A DNA stretch of 6,467 bases from contig JAKAGN010000164.1 of NCBI GenBank assembly GCA_021815525.1, positions 1-6,467 on the forward strand. The letters are read 5' to 3'. Under the pieces are notes generated by a model. It saw nothing but the letters and a program-made list of their open reading frames with translations, was not told where the DNA came from and searched no databases. This document shows, one piece after another, positions 1 through 4,551 of the stretch; positions within the stretch are counted from its first letter, which is position 1; each line of letters starts with the position of its first letter. The DNA is from Deltaproteobacteria bacterium (lineage in GTDB: Bacteria > Desulfobacterota > Desulfobacteria > Desulfobacterales > Desulfatibacillaceae). Position numbers and translations under genes: made by a program.

Positions 1-149
1 TCCCCCGCACCCCCTCCCTCCTTTCCAAAAGGCCCGGGGCGCAAACCGCCCCCGGACCCCCGATATGCACGGGGCGCGCTGCTGCACGGCAGCGCGCCCC
101 GCGGTTTTCCAGGGCTTCGCATCTTTCCGTCCGACTTCTGGAGGCTTGG
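1..149 (+). repeat. Dispersed intergenic repeat, copy A (right-hand part)
   Basis: This stretch matches the right part of the copy after the PII gene (2601-2755) in ordered blocks: a C-rich tract, CTTTCCAAAA, GGACCCCCGATA, a GC-rich hairpin followed by a T run, GGGCTTCGCAT, and GAGGCTTGG about 26 nt further on. The blocks are seen directly; treating them as one element is inference. The hairpin bases differ between copies while the fold is kept. The left part would lie outside the window. By analogy with the other two copies, it probably follows the stop codon of a + strand gene just to the left. Confidence 0.7.
70..108 (+). terminator. Terminator-like hairpin in repeat copy A
   Basis: A perfect GC-rich stem of 13 bp is seen (70-82 with 89-101; 71-82 is GGGGCGCGCTGC) around a 6-nt loop, followed by CGGTTTT. 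The T run is short, so termination may be incomplete. It would end a transcript entering from the left and so isolate the amt promoter region. Confidence 0.6.
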
Positions 150-238
150 GTCAAGCGGACTGGGGAAGATCGCCCAACGAGAAGATCCTGACAAATCGCT
201 ATCGGTGTAAAGCATATAGTTTCGGATAGTTATGCCTC

Positions 239-257
239 GCATTCATTTTCTGAACGC
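239..257. promoter_or_regulatory. Dyad 1, putative NtrC-type activator site
   Basis: An imperfect inverted repeat: GCATTCA, 5-nt spacer, TGAACGC, with one mismatch between arms. It is nearly identical to dyad 2, 51 bp downstream, and both are followed by TT. Its centre is about 209 bp upstream of the start site predicted from the sigma-54 promoter, a usual enhancer distance. The 7-5-7 layout resembles NtrC sites, but the bases differ from the enteric GCAC/GTGC half-sites, so the bound protein is unknown. Confidence 0.5.
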
Positions 258-289
258 TTCATTCCCCCTTGTTCCCACTTGGCACCTAT

Positions 290-308
290 GCGTTCATTTT
301 TTGAACGC
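290..308. promoter_or_regulatory. Dyad 2, putative NtrC-type activator site
   Basis: A perfect inverted repeat: GCGTTCA, five T, TGAACGC. It is the stronger of the tandem pair and is centred about 158 bp upstream of the predicted start site. The 51-bp centre-to-centre distance is close to five helical turns, so both sites would face the same side of the helix, as expected for cooperative binding of two activator dimers. Confidence 0.55.
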
Positions 309-398
309 TTTCGATATAAATTACAAAAATGTTATTAATAAAATATTTATAACAAAATTGTATTTTATTTGTTTGACATAACAAAAACGAAATTTAAT

Positions 399-411
399 TA
401 ACTTATTGTTT
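399..411 (-). promoter_or_regulatory. Possible IHF site
   Basis: TAACTTATTGTTT fits the IHF consensus read on the minus strand (YAANNNNTTGATW) with one mismatch. It lies between the dyads and the sigma-54 promoter in AT-rich DNA, where IHF often bends enhancer-to-promoter loops. Such matches are common by chance in AT-rich DNA, so this is a weak call. Confidence 0.25.
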
Positions 412-430
412 TATATTTGTATAGAAGTTA

Positions 431-446
431 TGGCACGCCGGATGCA
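431..446 (+). promoter_or_regulatory. Sigma-54 (RpoN) promoter of amt-glnK
   Basis: TGGCACGCCGGATGCA matches the sigma-54 consensus TGGCACGNNNNTTGCA with one mismatch, in the -12 element. The invariant GG (432-433) and GC (444-445) have the obligatory 10-nt spacing. Transcription would start near 457, leaving a leader of about 114 nt before amt. Nitrogen-limitation control of amt-PII operons by RpoN and NtrC is well known in other proteobacteria. Its use here is inferred from the motif, the upstream tandem dyads and the gene identity. Confidence 0.75.
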
Positions 447-456
447 GTTAGGGGAG

Positions 457-570
457 TCAGGTCGAGACACGGAATTTTTGATACCGTGCATCGCCGGCGC
501 TCCGGACACTGGGGAAACCCCTGGCCGAGGGCGCGGCGGCGGCAATAACCCCTCACACCGGGAGAGTGTC
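457..570 (+). other. Predicted 5' leader of amt
   Basis: This is the untranslated leader if transcription starts near 457. No known riboswitch is recognised. Short pairings are visible: CACGG/CCGTG (468-472 with 484-488), GGGG/CCCC (511-514 with 518-521), and GACACT/AGTGTC (505-510 with 565-570). The last would pair the bases between the Shine-Dalgarno (GGGAG, 560-564) and the ATG. These could affect translation, but the stems are short. Confidence 0.3.
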
Positions 571-2130
571 ATGAAAAAGAAGCTTCTCGCCATCCTCCTC
601 CTCTTTCTCCTCGTGGCCGGCCACGCCGCGATCCTCTGCGCGGCTACGCCCGACCCCTCCGGCGCAAGGACCGGCCAGGCATCCGACATCGTGGGGGCCT
701 CCCCCAACGCGCCCACGGCGAAGGAGCTTGAGGAGCTTGGCAAGACCGAGCCCCTTGCCGCCAAGGTGGCCGACGTGGCCGGCCACAACCGGGTGGCCAT
801 AAACTTCGCCTGGATGCTCGTCTGCGGCTTTTTGGTCATGTTCATGCAGGCCGGCTTCGCCATGGCGGAGACCGGCTTCACCCGCGCCAAGAACGCCGGG
901 CACACCATGGCCATGAACTTCATGATCTACGCCATAGGGATGCTGGGCTACTGGATCTCGGGCTTCGCCCTGCAGATGGGCGGCGTTGGCGGGGTGGGCG
1001 TCCTGGGCGGCGGCGGGGTCTTGAACGGCGAGTTTTCGATCCACCTTTTCGGGAAGGATTTCGGGCTCTTCGGCACCAAGGGATTCTTCCTCTCGGGGGT
1101 TTCCTACGACGCCGTGGTCTTCGCCCTCTTCCTCTTCCAGATGGTCTTCATGGACACCACGGCCACCATTCCCACCGGGGCCATGGCCGAGCGCTGGACC
1201 TTCAAGTCCTTCGTCATCTACGGCTTCTTCATCGCCGGCATCGTCTACCCCCTCTACGCCAACTGGGTGTGGGGCGGCGGCTGGCTCTCGGCCCTTGGCC
1301 GCAACTTCGGCCTGGGGCACGGCGCGGTGGACTTCGCCGGAAGCTCGGTGGTGCACATGACGGGCGGCGTGGCGGCCCTTGTGGGCGCGGCCATCCTGGG
1401 CCCCCGCCTGGGCAAGTTCAAGACCGACGGCTCCCCGGTCGCCATACCCGGCCATGACATACCCATGGCCATCGTGGGCTGCTTCATCCTGGCCTTCGGC
1501 TGGTTCGGCTTCAACGCTGGCTCCACCCTGGCCGGCGGGGACTTGAGAATCGGCGTCATCGCCGTGAACACCATGCTGGCCTCGGCCGCCGGCGCTTTCT
1601 CCGCCGCCCTTTACATGTGGGTCCGCTACGGCAAGCCCGACATCTCCATGTCCGCGAACGGGCTTTTGGCCGGGCTCGTGGCCATCACGGCCCCCTGCGC
1701 CTTCGTGAACTCGGTGGCGGCCGTGGTGATAGGCGCTGTGGCCGGAATCATCCTGTGCCTCGCGGTGGTCTTCGTGGAATCAAGACTTAAAATCGACGAC
1801 CCGGTGGGCGCGGTCTCGGTCCACGGCATAAACGGCGCATGGGGGATGCTGGCCCTTGGGCTCTTCGCCGACGGCACCTACGGCGACGGATTCAACGGTG
1901 TTTCGGGAGCGGTAAGGGGCCTCTTCTACGGCGACGCCTCCCAGCTCCTGGCCCAGCTCGTGGCGGTGTGCGTAAACTTCGTCTTCGTGGGCGCTCTTAT
2001 GTTCGCCTTCTTCAAGATTTTAAACGCCGTCGTCCCGCTCCGGGTCCCCAGGGACCAGGAGATGGAGGGCCTGGACATGCACGAGGTGGCGGTGACGGCC
2101 TACCCGGACTTCACCATCCGGCAGTCCTGA
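571..2130 (+). CDS. amt: Ammonium transporter, Amt family
   Basis: A 519-residue inner-membrane channel that carries ammonium into the cell, probably as a trimer. ATG 571 is chosen because GGGAG stands 6 nt upstream and a signal peptide follows (MKKKLLAILLLFLLVAG, likely cleaved near residues 24-25). A start at 406 would lie upstream of the sigma-54 promoter. About 50 polar residues (26-75) precede the first core helix, longer than in E. coli AmtB. Roughly 11 membrane helices span 75-484. By comparison with AmtB, the twin pore histidines are H262 (VVHMTGG) and H418 (VHGING), the Phe gate is F193 and F314 (GWFGFNAGS), and W234, D254 and S318 fit the recruitment site. The tail (485-519) holds the conserved LRVP and GLDMHE motifs, the region that contacts PII. 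The PII gene follows after 50 nt, surely co-transcribed. All key residues are present, so this is a channel and not a Rh-like outlier. Confidence 0.96.
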   Translation: MKKKLLAILLLFLLVAGHAAILCAATPDPSGARTGQASDIVGASPNAPTAKELEELGKTEPLAAKVADVAGHNRVAINFAWMLVCGFLVMFMQAGFAMAETGFTRAKNAGHTMAMNFMIYAIGMLGYWISGFALQMGGVGGVGVLGGGGVLNGEFSIHLFGKDFGLFGTKGFFLSGVSYDAVVFALFLFQMVFMDTTATIPTGAMAERWTFKSFVIYGFFIAGIVYPLYANWVWGGGWLSALGRNFGLGHGAVDFAGSSVVHMTGGVAALVGAAILGPRLGKFKTDGSPVAIPGHDIPMAIVGCFILAFGWFGFNAGSTLAGGDLRIGVIAVNTMLASAAGAFSAALYMWVRYGKPDISMSANGLLAGLVAITAPCAFVNSVAAVVIGAVAGIILCLAVVFVESRLKIDDPVGAVSVHGINGAWGMLALGLFADGTYGDGFNGVSGAVRGLFYGDASQLLAQLVAVCVNFVFVGALMFAFFKILNAVVPLRVPRDQEMEGLDMHEVAVTAYPDFTIRQS

Positions 2131-2180
2131 CGAGGCGGGCTCCCACGGATTTTCAAGACGAACGGAAAGGATTTTCGGCC

Positions 2181-2519
2181 ATGAAAAGAATCGAGGCGAT
2201 CATCAAGCCCTTCAAGCTGGAAGACGTGAGAAAGGCTCTCACCGAGGCGGGGGTTTCGGGAATGACCACCTCCGAGGTCAAGGGCTTCGGGCGGCAGAAG
2301 GGCCACAAGATGGTGTACCGCGGCGCCGAGTACGACGTGGACTTCGTCCCCAAGGTGCGCGTGGTTCTGGTGGTGGAGGACGACAAGGCCCCCCTCTACG
2401 TGGAGATCCTCCGCAGGTCGGCGGCGACCGGGCAGATAGGCGACGGGAAAATCTTCGTCTCCACGGTGGACGAAGCCATCCGCATCCGCACCGGCGAAAC
2501 CGGGGAAAAGGCCCTTTGA
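2181..2519 (+). CDS. glnK: PII signal-transduction protein, GlnK/GlnB type
   Basis: A 112-residue trimeric PII protein, the family's standard length. It reads nitrogen and energy state through ATP/ADP and 2-oxoglutarate and, beside amt, should block the Amt pore when ammonium is ample. The N-terminus MKRIEAIIKPFKLEDV is typical. The T-loop (about 37-55) carries YRGAEY with Y51, the tyrosine uridylylated by GlnD in proteobacteria. Residues 83-93 (TGQIGDGKIFV) form the nucleotide-binding signature, and RIRTGE (101-106) is the conserved C-terminal loop. ATG 2181 follows GGAAAGG (2164-2170). The frame is open upstream, but only this start gives the conserved N-terminus. Linkage to amt favours the name glnK; the sequence alone does not separate it from glnB. 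No glnA or other nif/ntr gene is in the window. Confidence 0.96.
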   Translation: MKRIEAIIKPFKLEDVRKALTEAGVSGMTTSEVKGFGRQKGHKMVYRGAEYDVDFVPKVRVVLVVEDDKAPLYVEILRRSAATGQIGDGKIFVSTVDEAIRIRTGETGEKAL

Positions 2520-2548
2520 CGCCCGCGCACGGCGTGAAAAGATTCGCT

Positions 2549-2605
2549 GGGGGAGGGGAAGGTAAAAACCTTTTCTGCGAAAAGGTTTTCCCCTTCCCCT
2601 CCCCC
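2549..2605 (+). terminator. Long hairpin after glnK
   Basis: A 26-bp stem (2549-2574 with 2580-2605) has two adjacent mismatches and a CTGCG loop. The 5' arm is purine-rich outside with AAAACCTTTT inside; the 3' arm is AAAAGGTTTTCCCC and then C-rich. It is followed by C residues, not a T run, so it may be a transcript-stabilising 3' end or attenuator and not a classical intrinsic terminator. The stem is nearly self-complementary, so it would also form on the opposite strand. Confidence 0.55.
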
Positions 2606-2682
2606 CGCCCCCCCACCCTATCCCCTTTCCAAAATGCCTCCGGCGGCCGGGGAGACTACGCCCCCCGGGACCCCCGATAATG

Positions 2683-2716
2683 GCTGCGCGTTGCGCAGCA
2701 ACGCGCAGCAGTTTTT
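2683..2716 (+). terminator. Intrinsic terminator of amt-glnK
   Basis: A perfect 12-bp GC-rich stem (GCTGCGCGTTGC, 2683-2694, with 2698-2709) around a 3-nt loop, followed by AG and five T. This is the textbook rho-independent form and the more convincing stop of the two hairpins behind the PII gene. It lies about 165 nt after the stop codon. Confidence 0.75.
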
Positions 2717-2783
2717 ATGGGCTTCGCATAGAAGCCCCCGAAGGACGAGGCTTGGAAAAATATTGCAGTAGACAAAAAAACGG

Positions 2784-2805
2784 ATTCCGGCGCAACGCCC
2801 GGAAT
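2784..2805. repeat. Short inverted repeat of ATTCC-GGAAT type
   Basis: ATTCCGG and CCGGAAT flank 8 nt, followed by GACGG and another ATTCCG (2811-2816). Inverted repeats of the pattern ATTCC..GGAAT-GACGG are widespread small intergenic elements in proteobacteria; the neisserial dRS3 element (ATTCCC-N8-GGGAAT) has the same geometry. I see only one copy here, so calling it a dispersed repeat rests on family knowledge. Confidence 0.4.
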
Positions 2806-2883
2806 GACGGATTCCGCATCCCGCTGTCAGGCTAGCACCTATGCCGCCTCCCCCCTTTCCGAAAAATTCGGGTTAAAGGCCTC

Positions 2884-2916
2884 GCGCCGCTGGCCCCGCG
2901 CCGCTGGCCCCGCGCC
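2884..2916. repeat. 14-bp tandem duplication
   Basis: GCGCCGCTGGCCCC occurs twice head to tail (2884-2897, 2898-2911), followed by a partial third unit GCGCC (2912-2916). It is non-coding and probably arose by replication slippage. No function is evident. A small hairpin (CCGAA/TTCGG, 2859-2871) lies just before it. Apart from these, 2756-2940 holds no gene or RNA that I recognise. Confidence 0.6.
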
Positions 2917-2947
2917 CTCGCAAGCCCCCCAGATCGGTATTACCCGC

Positions 2948-2981
2948 CCAAATAAAAAGTCATACTTGACTTTTTATTTGG
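2948..2981. promoter_or_regulatory. Perfect palindrome, likely operator of the TetR-family gene
   Basis: Arms of 15 bp (CCAAATAAAAAGTCA, 2948-2962, and its exact complement, 2967-2981) flank TACT. A long perfect dyad just upstream of a TetR-type gene is the usual layout of an autoregulatory operator. It contains a TTGACT that could be a -35 element, so binding would block transcription. With an A/T-rich stem and no fitting upstream gene, a terminator is less likely, though the arms would also form an RNA hairpin. Confidence 0.6.
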
Positions 2982-2994
2982 CCTTTGATACGAC
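2966..2994 (+). promoter_or_regulatory. Candidate sigma-70 promoter of the methyltransferase operon
   Basis: TTGACT (2966-2971) matches the -35 consensus at five of six bases. With a 17-bp spacer the -10 would be TACGAC (2989-2994), only three of six. A second candidate -35, TTGATA (2985-2990), has an even poorer -10 partner. A transcript starting near 3001 would give a leader of about 80 nt before the regulator gene. The position inside the palindrome is the main support. Confidence 0.3.
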
Positions 2995-3021
2995 ATTCTT
3001 CAAGAAAATGAACCTGAACAA

Positions 3022-3034
3022 CAAATAAAAAGTC
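3022..3034 (+). promoter_or_regulatory. Third copy of the operator half-site
   Basis: CAAATAAAAAGTC repeats 13 bases of the left palindrome arm (2949-2961) exactly, 73 bp (about seven helical turns) downstream. Instead of a second inverted half-site, it is enclosed by GAACAAC (3016-3022) and GTTGTTC (3038-3044). It could be an auxiliary operator or a partial duplication of the main one. It lies 46 nt before the regulator's start codon. Confidence 0.45.
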
Positions 3035-3079
3035 CGGGTTGTTCTTTTATCGAGCCGGCTTGGGGAGAGAAGCACCGGC

Positions 3080-3736
3080 ATGAGCGAAGAGGGAAAACAA
3101 CGCGATCCCAGGATGCAGGACCGGGCGGTGGAAACCCGCAGAAGGCTCCTGGACGCCGCCTACCAGTGCCTCGCGGAGAAGGGCTACGCGGCCACCACCA
3201 CCCAGGAGGTCTGCCGCAAAATCGGCGTCTCCCGCGGAACGCTCCTCCACCACTTCGCCACCCGCGAGGAGCTGGTCTCGGCGGCCGTGGAGCACGTGCT
3301 GGAAAAAACCATCGCAAGCTTCCGCGAGTCCCTGGTTCCCGGCGCCGGGGAAAGCCCCTCGCTGGCGGCGCTTACCCGCTCGCTCTGGGAGCGGCACTGG
3401 ACGAGCGGCCCCTTCTACGCCTGGCTCGAGATGGTGGTGGCCTCACGCACCGACCCCGCGCTCAACGAGAAGGTGCGGGCCATGGAAAAGCGCTGGATGG
3501 AAAAGTTCGCCGGAGCCTACCGCCAGGTGATGGGCCGCGACCTGGACGGGCTCTCCTGGCTTTTTTTCCTCGTCATGAACGCCCTTTCCATCGAGACCAT
3601 AAGAAGCGAGCCCGCGCGGGTCATGCAGTCCCTGGGCGACCTCGTGCGCCTGGTGGAGACCGCCGAGCGCCTGCTTGCGCCCTTTCCGGCCCCGGCCTCC
3701 CCCAATCCGCCCAAAAATGAAGGAAAGCCGGAATGA
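3080..3736 (+). CDS. TetR/AcrR-family transcriptional regulator
   Basis: A 218-residue dimeric DNA-binding protein and first gene of the methyltransferase operon. The N-terminal TetR domain runs from about 17 to 65, with its helix-turn-helix at roughly 39-59 (TTTQEVCRKIGVSRGTLLHHF) and the family's typical TREELVSAAVEHV after it. The C-terminal part (about 75-200) is helical and should hold the ligand pocket and dimer interface; its effector cannot be read from sequence. The last 17 residues are Pro-rich and probably disordered. ATG 3080 follows GGGGAGAG (3062-3069); in-frame M12 has no comparable site. The stop overlaps the next start as ATGA (3733-3736), so regulator and enzymes are translationally coupled. 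It probably represses its own operon through the palindrome at 2948-2981 until the methyl donor or a derivative binds. That role is inference. Confidence 0.93.
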   Translation: MSEEGKQRDPRMQDRAVETRRRLLDAAYQCLAEKGYAATTTQEVCRKIGVSRGTLLHHFATREELVSAAVEHVLEKTIASFRESLVPGAGESPSLAALTRSLWERHWTSGPFYAWLEMVVASRTDPALNEKVRAMEKRWMEKFAGAYRQVMGRDLDGLSWLFFLVMNALSIETIRSEPARVMQSLGDLVRLVETAERLLAPFPAPASPNPPKNEGKPE

Positions 3737-4551
3737 TCGTGATCGGCGAGAAGCTGAACGCCACCCGCAAAAGCGTGGAGCGGGCCGTGGCGGAGCGGGA
3801 CGCCGCGGCCGTGGCCGCGCTGGTCGAGGCCCAGGACCGGGCCGGCGCGGAGGTCATCGACGTGAACGCCGGTTCGGGCGGGGGCGACGCCGCCAAGGCC
3901 GCCGGCGACATGATCTGGCTCGTTGGCGTGGCCCAAAATGCCACGGAAAAGCCGCTATCCATCGACTCCGAAAACCCGGAGGTCCTGGCCGCGGGCCTTT
4001 CCGCCGCAAAGGGCGCGAGCCCCTGGATCAACTCGGTCTCGGCCGAGAGCCGCCGCCTGGAAAAGGTCCTTCCCTTGTCCGCCGCCTGCGGCTCGCCGCT
4101 CGTGGCCCTGTGCATGGGCGACGATGGCATCCCCAGGGACCTTACGGCCCGCATGAAAGCCGCCACGAAGATTTACGAGGCCGCGGCCGCAGCCGGAATC
4201 GCTCCCGAAAGGCTTTACTTCGATCCGCTCGTGATGCCCCTCGGGGCCGAGCCCGGCGCGGGGCTGGCGGTCCTGGAATGCCTCCGGGCGGTCAAGGCCG
4301 GGCTTCCGGGCGCGAAAACCATCATGGGCGCAAGCAACGTGAGCTTCGGGCTCCCCAGGCGGCCGCTCTTGAACCGCGCCCTCCTCGTCCTGGCGCTTTC
4401 GGCCGGCCTCGACGCCGCCATCCTGGACCCCACAGACGAGGCCCTCATGATGGAGATACTGGCGGCGGAAGCGCTCCTCGGGCGCGACCCCCACTGCGCG
4501 CGCTTCCTCCGCGCCCACCGAAAACGAACGAAGAAAGGGGAAAAAGCATGA
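3733..4551 (+). CDS. Methyltetrahydrofolate:corrinoid methyltransferase (AcsE/pterin-binding family)
   Basis: A 272-residue cytosolic TIM-barrel enzyme of the dihydropteroate-synthase-like methyltransferase family, close in length to Moorella AcsE (262). It should move a methyl group between a corrinoid protein and tetrahydrofolate. In an O-demethylase-type operon this is methyltransferase II, passing methyl to tetrahydrofolate for Wood-Ljungdahl oxidation or acetyl-CoA synthesis. Compared with AcsE from memory, conserved points are GEKLNA (5-10), DVNAG (43-47), D78 (SIDS), N100 (WINS), D164 (YFDPL) and N202 (SNVS); D75, N96, D160 and N199 are the AcsE pterin-site equivalents. RPLLNR and GLDAAI..DEALM are also kept. 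It is not folate biosynthesis FolP: the order of motifs is that of AcsE, and the neighbours are methyltransferase genes. It overlaps the regulator (ATGA 3733-3736) and the next gene (ATGA 4548-4551). It could equally be described as MtvA/OdmD-like. Confidence 0.9.
   Translation: MIVIGEKLNATRKSVERAVAERDAAAVAALVEAQDRAGAEVIDVNAGSGGGDAAKAAGDMIWLVGVAQNATEKPLSIDSENPEVLAAGLSAAKGASPWINSVSAESRRLEKVLPLSAACGSPLVALCMGDDGIPRDLTARMKAATKIYEAAAAAGIAPERLYFDPLVMPLGAEPGAGLAVLECLRAVKAGLPGAKTIMGASNVSFGLPRRPLLNRALLVLALSAGLDAAILDPTDEALMMEILAAEALLGRDPHCARFLRAHRKRTKKGEKA

Larger units (their letters stand above)
150..430. other. Non-coding control region upstream of amt
   Basis: No gene is visible here. Bases 150-238 hold nothing I recognise. 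From about 180 the composition drops from GC-rich to mixed, and 311-420 has only 15 G/C in 110 bases, an extreme AT island in this GC-rich window. The island lies between the tandem dyads and the sigma-54 promoter, where DNA bending usually brings an activator to the polymerase. A TTGACA at 373-378 lacks a good -10 partner at 15-18 bp, so a sigma-70 promoter is possible but weak. Confidence 0.6.
2541..2755 (+). repeat. Dispersed intergenic repeat, copy B (full)
   Basis: This is the only complete copy here, about 215 nt, starting 21 nt after the PII stop codon. In order it holds GATTCGC, a purine-rich/pyrimidine-rich hairpin (2549-2605), a C-rich tract, CTTTCCAAAA, GGACCCCCGATA, a GC hairpin with a T run (2683-2716), GGGCTTCGCAT within a 7-bp hairpin (2719-2725 with 2731-2737), and GAGGCTTGG (2747-2755). 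Copy A matches its right part and copy C its left part. All three lie in non-coding DNA in the same orientation relative to the genes, B and C just after operon ends. No transposase or terminal repeats are seen, so an IS is unlikely. Confidence 0.75.

Noticed and set aside
279..294. Second sigma-54-like TTGGCAC motif
   Set aside because: TTGGCAC at 279-285 is not followed by GC at the required 10-nt spacing from GG, and it overlaps dyad 2.
373..401. Sigma-70 promoter from TTGACA at 373
   Set aside because: The -35 is perfect, but no spacer of 15-18 bp gives a good -10 hexamer in the following AT-rich bases. The sigma-54 site is far stronger.
406..570. Longer amt reading frame starting at ATG 406
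   Set aside because: The extra 55 residues lie across the sigma-54 promoter and lack family similarity. ATG 571 has a Shine-Dalgarno and begins a clear signal peptide.
553..1455. 300-residue minus-strand open frame opposite amt
   Set aside because: Gly/His/Glu/Ala-rich shadow translation with no recognisable domain, fully antisense to a conserved channel gene.
2541..2755. Insertion sequence or MITE with terminal inverted repeats
   Set aside because: The ends do not form inverted repeats and I see no target duplication or transposase. It is kept as an intergenic repeat only.
2884..2916. CRISPR-like or functional tandem array
   Set aside because: Only two full 14-bp units without spacers; best explained by slippage.
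2804..3028. 74-residue + strand open frame before the regulator
   Set aside because: It crosses the ATTCC-GGAAT repeat, the 14-bp tandem repeat and the operator palindrome, and lacks a Shine-Dalgarno or plausible protein features.
3675..4547. 291-residue in-frame extension upstream of the UroD-like gene
   Set aside because: It runs out of frame through the MT II gene and is an Arg/Gly/Pro-rich shadow. The ATG at 4548 overlaps the previous stop and starts the conserved protein.
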